Below, piece after piece: positions 27,947 through 36,487 of a stretch of DNA of 64,000 bases. Under the pieces are notes generated by a model. The model had not been told where the DNA came from. It ran no database searches and saw nothing but the letters and a program-made list of their open reading frames with translations. The stretch covers positions 434,001 through 498,000 of the forward strand of contig NZ_SIZW01000041.1 in assembly GCF_009866805.1 (NCBI RefSeq). The letters run 5' to 3'. A program made the translations under genes and the position numbers. This stretch comes from Schauerella aestuarii (GTDB lineage Bacteria > Pseudomonadota > Gammaproteobacteria > Burkholderiales > Burkholderiaceae_B). Position 1 is the first letter of the stretch; every line of letters begins with the position of its first letter.

Positions 27947-28235
27947 GCATGAGATCGATCTCGCTGACCTCCCGCCCTTGAGCGAGAAGCAGAAAGCGGA
28001 GCTGTCGGCCCTCTCTGGTCGAGCCGGGAGCGACGTGGACTATAGCGAGCTGTCCACGCTCACCGCCGCGTTCTGGAAAGATGCAGAGCGCGGCAAGTTC
28101 TACAAGCCGACCAAAACATCGACAACCGTGCGCATCGATTCGGATGTGTTGGCGTGGTTACGCTCGCAGGGAAAAGGCTATCAATCGCGCATTAACGCAA
28201 TTTTGCGGCGGGAAATGCTGGCTTCATTGAAATGA
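27927..28235 (+). CDS. brnA: BrnA-type antitoxin
   Basis: A 102-residue antitoxin. The N-terminal half is acidic and probably wraps the toxin (ADLPPLSEKQKAEL). The C-terminal half is a ribbon-helix-helix-like DNA-binding domain (TTVRIDSDVLAWLRSQGKGYQSRINAILRREM, about 68-98), the BrnA/CopG-type signature. Starts inside brnT. Acts with the toxin as a dimeric autorepressor in known BrnTA systems. Confidence 0.92.
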   Translation: MSRKTVKHEIDLADLPPLSEKQKAELSALSGRAGSDVDYSELSTLTAAFWKDAERGKFYKPTKTSTTVRIDSDVLAWLRSQGKGYQSRINAILRREMLASLK

Positions 28236-28246
28236 GGTCCCTTTTT

Positions 28247-29287
28247 TCACACCGTCGCGATCGGCGTGACCGGTGAGCCGATCGCGTGCGGCAGGCGTAG
28301 CGGTGGGGCGGTCAACATGAAGCGATGGCGGCCATGGGCATGGAGCCAGTCGGCCAGGTCGCCCAGATACCAGAGTTCGGCCAAGGGCAACCCAAGCTTG
28401 AACAAGCAGTGATGATGCAGCGGCAACATCGCGCGCGGACCCGTGCCCTCACGGGCAGGAAACGCTTCGACCGCATAGTTGTCGGCGCAGATGGCGGCGA
28501 TGCCGCTCGCCGTGATCCAGTCGAGCAGGCCGGCATCGGTGCCGTCCAGCGCCGCGCCGTAACTGTGCAGCACCGCCGCATCGGGCTTGCCGTTCATTTC
28601 GACCACGGCTTCGGCGAAGCCGGTGCGCAGCACGAGCATGTCGCCCGGTTCGACCTCGATGCCGTCGGCATCCAGCACCTGCTGGATATGCGACAGGCCG
28701 ATCAGCGTGCGGCCGGTACCGAAGTGGCGTTTGAGATCCAGCAGCACCCCGCGGCCTTGCATGCCGTGATGCGCGAGATTTTCGATCCCCAGTTTGTGCG
28801 CGGCCGATGGGCCCTTGGCCTCGCCGTGGCAACTGCAATCGTCACCATCGGCAGGGCCGGTGATGTGCTCGCCGGCGCGATAGCCGTTGTAGTACACGCG
28901 TTCGGCCACGCCGTCACCGTCGGCGTCGAATAGTGCGCCCACATGGGCCAGGGCGTCCCATTGCGTGGAGTACTGCATCGAAAGCAGCACCTGATCGTCG
29001 CTTAGCACATCCAATGCATCGGGATTGACGCGCTGGAGCGGGAAGTTGAGATACGGCGTGCCTTCCAGGCGCGTGGGGCTGAGCTGCGGCGGATGGCGGC
29101 GCGGGTTCATCACGTTGCCGCCCGGCAGATCGAGCGGCAACGACAGGCAGAATGTCTTGCCGGTGAGGATCTCGCGCGCGCCCTTGAGCACTTGGGCTTC
29201 GGTCAGCAGATTGACGCGTCCCAGTTGGTCGTCGGGACCAAAGTCGCCCCAGTTCGACCCATCGGGTCGTTGCTTGTAGCGTGCCAC
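28247..29287 (-). CDS. Cyclase-family metal-dependent hydrolase
   Basis: A 346-residue protein of the cyclase/kynurenine-formamidase-like family, which hydrolyses amides or lactones with a divalent metal. The metal motif is STQWDALAHVG (about 107-117), with a further HHGMQGRGVLLDL and HHHCLFKLGLPLAELW later. GTG start with AAGGAG eight bases upstream, three bases after pcaD. Last gene of the pcaIJ operon. It may open a ring or hydrolyse a pathway by-product; exact substrate unknown. Confidence 0.85.
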   Translation of the reverse strand: MARYKQRPDGSNWGDFGPDDQLGRVNLLTEAQVLKGAREILTGKTFCLSLPLDLPGGNVMNPRRHPPQLSPTRLEGTPYLNFPLQRVNPDALDVLSDDQVLLSMQYSTQWDALAHVGALFDADGDGVAERVYYNGYRAGEHITGPADGDDCSCHGEAKGPSAAHKLGIENLAHHGMQGRGVLLDLKRHFGTGRTLIGLSHIQQVLDADGIEVEPGDMLVLRTGFAEAVVEMNGKPDAAVLHSYGAALDGTDAGLLDWITASGIAAICADNYAVEAFPAREGTGPRAMLPLHHHCLFKLGLPLAELWYLGDLADWLHAHGRHRFMLTAPPLRLPHAIGSPVTPIATV

Positions 29288-29290
29288 GAT

Positions 29291-30073
29291 TTACTCCTTG
29301 AGAAGAAACTCGACGACCGTGCGATTGAAGTCGTCCGCCGCTTCCCAGTTCGACAAGTGGGAGACGTCGAATTCGACATACGCCGAACCGGCGATCGCTT
29401 GATGAATGGCTTGACCTTCAGCCGGTGTGGCGGCAACGTCGTGAGTTCCTGCGATCACGAGCGTGGGGGCCACGATCTCGCTCATTTGGGCGCGCAGGTC
29501 GGCGTCGCGCAGCGCCGCACAGTTGCCGATATAGCCGGTGTCGTTGGTGCGGCGAAGGATGTCGATGAGCACTTGCGTGAGGCCAGGTTCGCGCGTGCGA
29601 AACGCCGGGGTGAGCCAGCGATCGACAATGCCGGCGGCCATGTTGTTCAGTCCCGTTTGCCGCACGGTATCGATGCGCGTCTGCCAACTCGCTTCGGTGC
29701 CCAATCGCGCCCCGGTGTTGCACAACACCAGCTTGCCTACGCGATCGGGATGCGCGAGTGCGAGCGCCAGCCCCGTGGTGCCGCCCATGGAGAGGCCGCA
29801 GAAGTGCGCACGGGGGATGTCGAGCGTGTTGAGCAATTCGACGACGTCGCCGCTCAGTTGGTCGAAGGTGTATTCGCCTTCCGGCACGCTGGAGGCACCA
29901 TGGCCGCGGGTGTCGTAGCGCAGCACGCGAAAATGCTGCGTGAGCGCGGGGATTTGTCGCGCCCACATATCGGCCGACGTGCCGAGCGAGTTGGAGAGAA
30001 CGACGACGGGGGCGCTCTCGGGTCCGTCGATGACGTAATAAAGACGAGTCTGGCTAAGGTCGGCGTAGGGCAT
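29291..30073 (-). CDS. pcaD: 3-oxoadipate enol-lactonase
   Basis: A 260-residue alpha/beta hydrolase that opens beta-ketoadipate enol-lactone to beta-ketoadipate. It opens MPYADLSQTRLYYVIDGPES; the nucleophile elbow GLSMGG has Ser95, and the catalytic His is in FDVSHLSNWEA. Length is typical of PcaD. The start at 30073 is chosen over the longer frame to 30154. Neighbouring muconolactone-isomerase-like and pcaIJ genes support the assignment. Confidence 0.88.
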   Translation of the reverse strand: MPYADLSQTRLYYVIDGPESAPVVVLSNSLGTSADMWARQIPALTQHFRVLRYDTRGHGASSVPEGEYTFDQLSGDVVELLNTLDIPRAHFCGLSMGGTTGLALALAHPDRVGKLVLCNTGARLGTEASWQTRIDTVRQTGLNNMAAGIVDRWLTPAFRTREPGLTQVLIDILRRTNDTGYIGNCAALRDADLRAQMSEIVAPTLVIAGTHDVAATPAEGQAIHQAIAGSAYVEFDVSHLSNWEAADDFNRTVVEFLLKE

Positions 30074-30114
30074 AGGGGGCGTGGTCGTCGGTAGTTTGAG
30101 AAAGGTGCAGAACG

Positions 30115-30411
30115 TTAAAGAAAGTTCTTGCCGTCGAGATAGGCTTTGCGCCACCGCGTGATGTTTACGCGCTCGAACAGATCGACGGCCGTGAAGGGAT
30201 CTTCGGCGATCAGCGCTTCGGCTTCGGCGCGTGAATCGACATCGACGATATAGATGCCGCCGCCGAGATCGGTGCCGTCATCGGCGAGCTTGGCGCCGCA
30301 CGCGAGCAGCTTGGCCTTGTTGCGTTCCAGGAACTCGAGATGGGCCGCGCGGGCGCCTTTGCGCACATCCTGGTGGCCGGGCTTGTCGAACGTTTCGATC
30401 AGATAGGGCAT
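30115..30411 (-). CDS. YciI-like protein
   Basis: A 98-residue protein of the YciI/YCII family (ferredoxin-like, dimeric). It starts MPYLIETFDKPG. The conserved HLEFLERNKAKLLACGAKLADDG and YIVDVDSRAEAEALIAEDPF give the family His/Asp pair. Members are often found with catabolic genes, where some dehalogenate or isomerise intermediates; here it sits between muconolactone-isomerase-like and pcaD genes. Role unknown. Confidence 0.85.
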   Translation of the reverse strand: MPYLIETFDKPGHQDVRKGARAAHLEFLERNKAKLLACGAKLADDGTDLGGGIYIVDVDSRAEAEALIAEDPFTAVDLFERVNITRWRKAYLDGKNFL

Positions 30412-30430
30412 GGTGGGTGTCCTTGGAAAA

Positions 30431-30706
30431 CTAGATGGCAGAGGGATGACGCGCAAGCGCCGTCACCTTGACGTCCATGTAGGGAAACAGCGGCAACGAC
30501 GACAGCAACTGATGCAGCGCGTCGTTGCTTTCCACGTCGAAGATGCTGACATTTGCATAGCGGCCCACGACGCGCCACAGGCTTACCCATTGGCCATCCT
30601 GCTGCAGCTTCTGCGCCAAGGCCTTTTCGTCGGCCTTGAGTTTGTCGGCTTGGGCGGCGGGCATGTCCACCGGCAGATTGACCTGCATTTCAACCATGAA
30701 AATCAT
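30431..30706 (-). CDS. Muconolactone delta-isomerase-like protein
   Basis: A 91-residue small ferredoxin-fold protein resembling CatC, which moves the double bond of muconolactone to give the enol-lactone used by PcaD. MIFMVEMQVNLPVDMP at the N-terminus and WRVVGRYANVSIFDVESNDALHQLLSSLPLFPYMDVKVTALARHPSA at the C-terminus match. ATG at 30706 with AAGGA upstream. Sits directly upstream of the YciI and pcaD genes. The ring-cleavage and cycloisomerase genes (catA, catB) are not in the window. Confidence 0.85.
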   Translation of the reverse strand: MIFMVEMQVNLPVDMPAAQADKLKADEKALAQKLQQDGQWVSLWRVVGRYANVSIFDVESNDALHQLLSSLPLFPYMDVKVTALARHPSAI

Positions 30707-30894
30707 TGTGTGTTCCTTGAGATTGAACCGGCGTCGTGGCGCGTGCTGGGTCACGCGCCGACGCGTTCAGTGGTAAAGAGGATGAAGTGCGTCCCGTAGG
30801 ATGGGCGTGCACGCAGCGGCGATCGCCGCCACGTGCGTGCCTGCTCACCAGATCGACGGCAGGGCGTAGCCTAGAGGGCGTCATTGGGTTGCGA

Positions 30895-31539
30895 TCAGGC
30901 CGCAAACTGCAGCGGCAGACCGGTCATGCGCTCGAGCTCGGCGCGGGTCATGTCGCCGAACATTTCGGTTACGGTTACGCCTTTCGCATCGATGTCGAAC
31001 ACGGCCACGTCGGTATACACGCGCGACACGCAAGCCACGCCGGTCAGGGGATACGTGCATTGTTCGACGAGCTTGCTGGCGCCTTCGCGGGTCAACAGGT
31101 CCATCATCACGAAGACTTGCTTGGCCCCGATCGCCAGATCCATGGCCCCGCCCACGGCGGGGATGGCGTCCGGCGCGCCGGTGTGCCAGTTGGCGAGGTC
31201 ACCCGTCTTGGACACCTGAAAGGCGCCCAGCACGCAGATGTCGAGGTGGCCGCCCCGCATCATGCCGAATGAGTCGGCGTGATGAAAGTAGGCCGCGCCA
31301 GGCAGCTCGGTGACGGGCTGCTTGCCGGCGTTGATCATGTCGTAATCTTCCTGGCCCTTCTCGGGCGCCGGGCCCATGCCCAACATGCCGTTTTCAGTGT
31401 GCAGGATGATTTCACGGCCGGCGGGCAAATGATTGGCCACAAGCGTGGGCAAGCCGATGCCGAGGTTGACGACGTCGCCTTCCTTGATGTCCTGGGCCAC
31501 GCGGGCGGCCATCTGGTCGCGATTCAAACGAGTGCTCAT
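30895..31539 (-). CDS. pcaJ: 3-oxoadipate CoA-transferase subunit B
   Basis: A 214-residue beta subunit of the succinyl-CoA:3-oxoadipate CoA-transferase. The catalytic Glu is E49 in LHTENGMLGMG. GLPTLVANHLP and AVGGAMDLAIGAKQVFVMM are diagnostic of CoA-transferase B. Overlaps pcaI by four bases (ATGA), so the two subunits are coupled. Forms the alpha-beta enzyme with the next gene. Confidence 0.92.
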   Translation of the reverse strand: MSTRLNRDQMAARVAQDIKEGDVVNLGIGLPTLVANHLPAGREIILHTENGMLGMGPAPEKGQEDYDMINAGKQPVTELPGAAYFHHADSFGMMRGGHLDICVLGAFQVSKTGDLANWHTGAPDAIPAVGGAMDLAIGAKQVFVMMDLLTREGASKLVEQCTYPLTGVACVSRVYTDVAVFDIDAKGVTVTEMFGDMTRAELERMTGLPLQFAA

Positions 31540-32222
31540 GCTGCCTCCTTGGCCGACGCCGGAGCGATGGCGACGACGCGTTGGACGAAAATGCCTTGGG
31601 TGGCGACGGCTTCGGGATCGAGCGTGCCCAGTTCGACAACTTCACGCACCTGCGCCACGGCCACCCGGGCGGCGCTGGCCATGATGGGACCGAAGTTGCG
31701 CGCTGTTTTGCGATAGACCAGATTACCCCAGCGATCGCCACGGTCGGCTTTGATCAAGGCGTAGTCGGCATGCAAGGGATACTCGAGCACATAGCCGCGG
31801 CCGTCGATCTCGCGCGTCTCGCGGCCTTCGGCCAATGGCGTGCCGTAGCCGGTGGGGGTAAAGAATGCACCGATGCCGGCGCCGGCCGCGCGGATGCGCT
31901 CGGCCAGATTGCCTTGCGGCACCAGTTCGAGTTCGAGTTTGCCGCTGCGGTACAGACCATCGAAAATCTGCGAATCGACCTGACGCGGAAACGAGCACAC
32001 GATCTTGCGCACGCGGCCCGCACCCAGCAGCGCGGCCAGGCCGGTGGTGCCATTGCCGGCGTTGTTGTTGACGATGACGAGATCGCGCGCGCCTTGCGCG
32101 AGCAGCGCGTCGATGAGTTCGATCGGCTGACCGGCCGGACCGAAGCCGCCGATCATCACTGTGGCGCCGTCGGGGATGTCTGCCACGGCCTCGGCCGCGC
32201 TATCTAGGATCTTGGAAATCAT
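31536..32222 (-). CDS. pcaI: 3-oxoadipate CoA-transferase subunit A
   Basis: A 228-residue alpha subunit. GATVMIGGFGPAGQPIELIDAL (about 19-40) contains the CoA-binding glycine motif, and NNNAGNGTTGLAAL follows. Together with PcaJ it activates beta-ketoadipate with succinyl-CoA. First gene of the operon, divergent from the IclR regulator; a 17-bp operator lies at 32254-32270. The thiolase (pcaF) needed for the final step is not in the window. Confidence 0.92.
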   Translation of the reverse strand: MISKILDSAAEAVADIPDGATVMIGGFGPAGQPIELIDALLAQGARDLVIVNNNAGNGTTGLAALLGAGRVRKIVCSFPRQVDSQIFDGLYRSGKLELELVPQGNLAERIRAAGAGIGAFFTPTGYGTPLAEGRETREIDGRGYVLEYPLHADYALIKADRGDRWGNLVYRKTARNFGPIMASAARVAVAQVREVVELGTLDPEAVATQGIFVQRVVAIAPASAKEAA

Positions 32223-32253
32223 GGATCTTCAGTGTTCCTGGGCTATGCCATAA

Positions 32254-32270
32254 TGTTCGCTATAAGAACA
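32254..32270. promoter_or_regulatory. IclR operator, pcaI/iclR promoter
   Basis: TGTTC-GCTATAA-GAACA, between pcaI and the iclR gene. A related half-site (rc TTCGTCTAAAG) occupies 32277-32287, at the same spacing as the third half-site in the second operator at 36454. Confidence 0.75.
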
Positions 32271-32309
32271 AAACGTCTTTAGACGAACGAAGTGAACAAG
32301 GGGGACAAG

Positions 32310-33143
32310 ATGTCCGAAAAACTGCAAACGACGAAAAAGAAAACACGGCCGGGCGCTGCCGCAACTGCGACCGAGCGCCAGGCCCCCGGCGACGGCTATG
32401 TGCAATCGTTTGCGCGCGGCCTGGCCGTGATTCGCGCCTTTGGCCCGGAGCACAGCAGCATGACGCTGAGTGCGGTGGCCGATCGCACGGGATTGACCCG
32501 CGCCGGCGCGCGCCGCATTCTGCTCACGCTGGTGCATCTGGGTTACGTCACGCATGACGGCCGCCTGTTTACGCTCACGCCGCGCATTCTCGAGCTCGGT
32601 TATGCGTACCTGTCGGCCACACCGTTGTGGAACCTGGCCTTGCCCTACATGGAGCAGGTGGCCGAAACCACGCGCGAGTCGTGTTCGGTATCGGTACTCG
32701 AAGGCACCGATGTGGTCTATATCCTGCGGCTGGCCACGCACAAGGTGATGTCCATCAACCTTGCCGTGGGGAGCCGGTTGCCGGCCTGGGCGACGTCGAT
32801 GGGGCGCGTGTTGCTGGCAAGTTTGCCCGAGCCGGAACTCGACGACCTGCTCTCGCGCAGTGACATCCGCGCCTACACGCCCGCCACGATCACCGATCGC
32901 GCCGCACTCAAGAAGCACATCGCCCTCGCGGGCACACGGGGTTATGCCTGCGTCACGAAAGAACTCGAGCCCGGTCTGCAATCCGTGGCAGTGCCCATCA
33001 TCGATCGCAGCGGCCGGGCGATCGCCGCGATGAACATCAGCACACACGCCAGCCGCTATACCCGCGCTGAAATGCTGCGCGTGTTTCTCCCGCCGTTGAC
33101 CCACGCCGCCGAGCACATCAACGCCGCGCTCGCGCGCCGTTAG
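32310..33143 (+). CDS. IclR-family regulator (PcaR/PobR-like)
   Basis: A 277-residue regulator. The winged HTH (about 30-95) has VQSFARGLAVIRAFGPEHSSMTLSAVADRTGLTRAGARRILLTLVHLGYV, and the effector domain (about 105-270) has a GAF-like ring. It is typical of beta-ketoadipate regulators that respond to beta-ketoadipate or hydroxybenzoate. Divergent from pcaI. Start set by the GGGGGA six bases before ATG 32310. Probably controls both pcaIJ and the hbd-atoE-sdr operon through the shared operators. Confidence 0.88.
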   Translation: MSEKLQTTKKKTRPGAAATATERQAPGDGYVQSFARGLAVIRAFGPEHSSMTLSAVADRTGLTRAGARRILLTLVHLGYVTHDGRLFTLTPRILELGYAYLSATPLWNLALPYMEQVAETTRESCSVSVLEGTDVVYILRLATHKVMSINLAVGSRLPAWATSMGRVLLASLPEPELDDLLSRSDIRAYTPATITDRAALKKHIALAGTRGYACVTKELEPGLQSVAVPIIDRSGRAIAAMNISTHASRYTRAEMLRVFLPPLTHAAEHINAALARR

Positions 33144-33256
33144 CGACGCCGAGGGCAGGGTCGACGGCAACGACATCGACGCGCATGATTGTCGTGGCGT
33201 CGTCCACGAAGTCGCGCGCATTGCATCGTCAGCGGTGGCAGGCCTGGACGTCATGA

Positions 33257-33982
33257 TCAAATGGGCGCCACACCCAAGGTGGTGCCGCCGCAAACGTAGA
33301 GCGTCTGACCGGTGACGAAGCCGTTGTCCGGCGAGAGAAAGAAGAGGGCGGCGCGCGCCACATCTTCCGGCGTGCCCAAACGTCTGACGACGATGCTGTT
33401 GATGATGGCCTGGGTGCGCGGCGCGCCTTCAGGATTGCTGCGCGTGAACAGCTCGGTGGCGATCGGGCCCGGCGCGACGGCGTTGACGGTAATGCCGTCG
33501 CCGCCCAGCTCCATGGCCAGGGTGCGTGTCATGCCGATCATGCCGGCCTTGGTGGCCGAGTAGACCGTGCGCTCCGGTTTGCCCAGGGCGGCGCGCGACG
33601 CCATATTCACAATGCGCCCGAAGCCTGCCCGGCGCATGGCCGGCAGTGCCGCCTGCACCAGAATCATGCTGGCGCGCAGATGCAGCCCGACCACGAAATC
33701 GAGATCGGCCAGCGAGGCATCGTCGATCGTGGCGGGGCGTGTGGCCCCGGCATTGTTGACCACGCCGACGATGTCGTAGCGCTCGGCGATTTCGCCGGCA
33801 ACGCGCTGGGTTTGCCCGGCATCGGTGAGATCGGCGGTCATATCGATCACGCCGGGAATAGGTGTGGCAGGCGGACGGATATCGATATTGACCACGCGCA
33901 GTCCTTGCGCGACCAGGCCGCGCGAGATGGCGGCGCCGATGCCGCCGCTGGCCCCGGTCACGATATAGATCTGTTCTTTCAC
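33257..33982 (-). CDS. SDR-family oxidoreductase (FabG-like)
   Basis: A 241-residue NAD(P)-dependent short-chain dehydrogenase. TGASGGIGAAIS (9-20), NNAGA (76-80) and the catalytic set S129, Y141, K145 (YSATKAG) are complete. GTG start with AAGGAA upstream. The last gene of the hbd-atoE-sdr operon, convergent with iclR. It may reduce a 3-keto or aldehyde intermediate of the same pathway; the substrate cannot be deduced. Confidence 0.88.
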   Translation of the reverse strand: MKEQIYIVTGASGGIGAAISRGLVAQGLRVVNIDIRPPATPIPGVIDMTADLTDAGQTQRVAGEIAERYDIVGVVNNAGATRPATIDDASLADLDFVVGLHLRASMILVQAALPAMRRAGFGRIVNMASRAALGKPERTVYSATKAGMIGMTRTLAMELGGDGITVNAVAPGPIATELFTRSNPEGAPRTQAIINSIVVRRLGTPEDVARAALFFLSPDNGFVTGQTLYVCGGTTLGVAPI

Positions 33983-34018
33983 GCTATGTTTCCTTCAGGT
34001 AGAACGTGCGCCGTTCGT

Positions 34019-35377
34019 TCATGCCGCCGGTGCGGGATGCACGCCCAGGTAACCCCACAACAATACGGCGACGATGTAGATCACGCCAACCCACAGCATC
34101 ATGATCACGGTGTAGCCCATCACGTCGCGCAGCTTGAGCTTGGAGAGCGCCAACGCCGGCAGAATCCAGAACGGCTGCACCAGGTCGTTCCAGGCATTGC
34201 CCAGCATGACGGCCATCGTGGTTTGATTGAGTGCACTGCCCAGCGATTTGGCGGCATCGATCATGAACGGGCCTTGGATCACCCAGTGACCGCCGGCCGA
34301 CGGCGCGAAGAAGTTGATGACGTAGGAGCTCAAGAGGCCCCAGAACGGCAGGCTTTCGGGCGTGGCCACATTGACGAAGGCATGCGAAATCGTGTTGACC
34401 AGGCCGGATGCGGCCATGATGGCCATGATGCCGGCATAGAACGGATACTGCAGGATGATGCCCGAGATGGTCTTGATGCCTTCGGTCAGGCGCGCCACGT
34501 AGGCGGCCGGGGTGCCCAGCAATATGATGCCCAGAAACAGGATGATGAAGTTGATCATGTTCAGATCGAGCGAGCCGCCCGTCTGAAAGTGCACGATGGC
34601 GTAGCCGATGCCCAGCAGACCGATCAGACCGCTCAGGATGCGGCTGTTGTTCAGGCGGGAGGCCAGCGTGTTTTCGGTTTCCATGTCGCCGGCCATTGCG
34701 GTCGTCTTCTCGGCCTTGTCGATATCGGGATTCACTTCGACTACCTTCTCACCGGCTTTGGGATGCAGCCAGGCATTGAGCAAGGGCAGCGTCACCAGCA
34801 CCACGAGCGACGTGATCAACATCGGTGCAGAGAAAATCGTTTCCGAGAGCGGAATGGTGCCCATCTGCTTGGCCAGCGGATGGTTCGCGGTAGAGACCAG
34901 CACCGGGATGCTTGCCGACAACCCGAGGCCGTACATCGTGAAACCGCTATAAGCGGCCGCGATGATGAGGGGGTAGTGCACGCCCTTGATCTTGAGCGCC
35001 AGCTTCTTGGCGACGACGCCGCCGATCACCAGCCCGAAGCCCCAGTTCAAGTAGCTGCCCACGCTGCCCACCAGCGTGGCGACCACGATGGCCATGTAGG
35101 GCGTGTGCACGCGCGCGACGATGCGGTTGAGCATGCGGTCGGTCAGCGGTGCCGTGGCGAGCACGTAACCCATCGCCAGAATGACGGCCATCTGGGTGGT
35201 GAACGCCAGCAGGCTCCAGAAGCCATCGCCCCAGGCCTTCGTCATCTCCATGACGCCCTTGCCCTCGATGCCCACTGCAAGCAGCACGGTCAACAGGGTC
35301 AATGCAATGGCGAAAACGAACGGGTCGGGAAGATACTTGCGCATCAGCTCGGTGAAAAACGCAGTGAGCTTACTCAT
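34019..35377 (-). CDS. atoE: Short-chain fatty acid transporter AtoE
   Basis: A 452-residue, multi-helix inner-membrane transporter of the AtoE family (short-chain fatty acid uptake). It starts MSKLTAFFTELMRKYLPDPFVFAIALTLL. GSYLNWGFGLVIGGVVAKKLA and the SAGGHWVIQGPFMIDAAKSLG segment are family landmarks. The ATG at 35377 is chosen over 35458. In E. coli AtoE goes with AtoDA CoA-transferase; here it is between a 3-hydroxyacyl-CoA dehydrogenase and an SDR. Confidence 0.9.
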   Translation of the reverse strand: MSKLTAFFTELMRKYLPDPFVFAIALTLLTVLLAVGIEGKGVMEMTKAWGDGFWSLLAFTTQMAVILAMGYVLATAPLTDRMLNRIVARVHTPYMAIVVATLVGSVGSYLNWGFGLVIGGVVAKKLALKIKGVHYPLIIAAAYSGFTMYGLGLSASIPVLVSTANHPLAKQMGTIPLSETIFSAPMLITSLVVLVTLPLLNAWLHPKAGEKVVEVNPDIDKAEKTTAMAGDMETENTLASRLNNSRILSGLIGLLGIGYAIVHFQTGGSLDLNMINFIILFLGIILLGTPAAYVARLTEGIKTISGIILQYPFYAGIMAIMAASGLVNTISHAFVNVATPESLPFWGLLSSYVINFFAPSAGGHWVIQGPFMIDAAKSLGSALNQTTMAVMLGNAWNDLVQPFWILPALALSKLKLRDVMGYTVIMMLWVGVIYIVAVLLWGYLGVHPAPAA

Positions 35378-35464
35378 GATGGTTAATGCTGCCTCGAAAT
35401 TATTGTGAGTGTGTCGAACGGTGGTCGCCCGGCGCGCCCGCAAGGACGTGCCGGACAACGGAAA

Positions 35465-36439
35465 TCAGGAATCGGTGTGTGAGGCGGGCGCGGCGGGTGG
35501 CTTGGGTTGGCCCTCCGCGCGGCTGTCGAGCCACGCGGCCAGGGCACGCAGGTCGTCGCTCTTCTGGCGCAGCAGCGCTTCACGGTCGGCGTCGCTCCAC
35601 CTATAAAAACCCTCGCCTGTTTTGGCGCCGAGTTGGCCATCCGCCACTTTTTGCGTAAGCAGTGCCGACGGCGTGGTGCGGTTATCGAGATCGGCGTAGA
35701 GGTAGCTGGCAATGGCGTGATGCACGTCCAGGCCATTGAGGTCGCGTTGCTCGAGCGGGCCGGATAGCGCCAGGCGAATGCCCAGGCTCCATTTCACCAC
35801 CTCGTCGATATCCTCCGCGCTGGCAATGCCTTTCTCGAGCAGCGACATCGCTTCGCGCGCCAATGCGTGCTGGATGCGATTGGCGATGAACCCGGGGATG
35901 TCCTGCTTCACGAGTACCGGGCGCTTGCCGCCCTGGCGCAGGAGCGTCATCACGCGTTCCACGGTGCCGGCACTGGTGGCGGCGTTGCGGACGACTTCGA
36001 CCAGCGGAATCACATCTGCCGGCATGAAGAAGTGCGTGCCCACGAAACGGTCGGGACGCTGCGTCGACTGCGCGATGCTCGTAATCGACAGGCCCGACGT
36101 GTTGGTGGCGAAGATCGTGGCGGGGTCGCACACGGCATCGAGGTCGGCAAAGATCTTTTGCTTGAGCGCCAGGTTTTCAGGCACTGCCTCGATTACCAGC
36201 GCAGCCGATGCGGCGGCCTGCAATTCGGCCGCCAGCGCGATGCGGGCAGACGCCTCGCTGCGCGCCGCGTCGGGCAGATCCGAGAGTCGCATCGCCAAGG
36301 TGCTTCGGGCGCGGTCGAGGGCGCCGGCCACGGGGTCGATCAGGGTGACGTCAAGGCCGTGCCGGGCAAACAGTGCGGCGATGCTGCACCCCATTGCGCC
36401 GGCACCCACGATGGCGACGCGCGAAAGGGAAGCGGTCAT
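35465..36439 (-). CDS. 3-hydroxyacyl-CoA dehydrogenase
   Basis: A 324-residue single-function NAD+ dehydrogenase of the HbdA/PaaH type that oxidises a 3-hydroxyacyl-CoA. The Rossmann start is VAIVGAGAMGCSIAALFARHG (8-28). The catalytic His/Glu pair lies in GTHFFMPADVIPLVEVV, and NRIQHALAREAMSLLEKG and GEGFYRW follow. Opens the second operon (hbd-atoE-sdr). A strong operator just upstream links it to the pcaIJ promoter. Confidence 0.88.
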   Translation of the reverse strand: MTASLSRVAIVGAGAMGCSIAALFARHGLDVTLIDPVAGALDRARSTLAMRLSDLPDAARSEASARIALAAELQAAASAALVIEAVPENLALKQKIFADLDAVCDPATIFATNTSGLSITSIAQSTQRPDRFVGTHFFMPADVIPLVEVVRNAATSAGTVERVMTLLRQGGKRPVLVKQDIPGFIANRIQHALAREAMSLLEKGIASAEDIDEVVKWSLGIRLALSGPLEQRDLNGLDVHHAIASYLYADLDNRTTPSALLTQKVADGQLGAKTGEGFYRWSDADREALLRQKSDDLRALAAWLDSRAEGQPKPPAAPASHTDS

Positions 36440-36453
36440 AACTGTCTCGTGAA

Positions 36454-36487
36454 TGTTCGCGATACGAACATACGTACGTATCGCGAA
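36454..36487. promoter_or_regulatory. IclR operator with a third half-site, hbd promoter
   Basis: TGTTC-GCGATAC-GAACA at 36454-36470 is a perfect palindrome (arms ATGTTCG/CGAACAT). The sequence TTCGCGATACG (36456-36466) is repeated inverted at 36477-36487 with a ten-base spacer, giving three half-sites, as known for PcaU/PobR-type IclR operators. Confidence 0.8.

Noticed and set aside
33680-35386. Plus-strand frame antisense to atoE (568 codons)
   Set aside because: His/Asp/Gln-rich shadow of a membrane protein gene.
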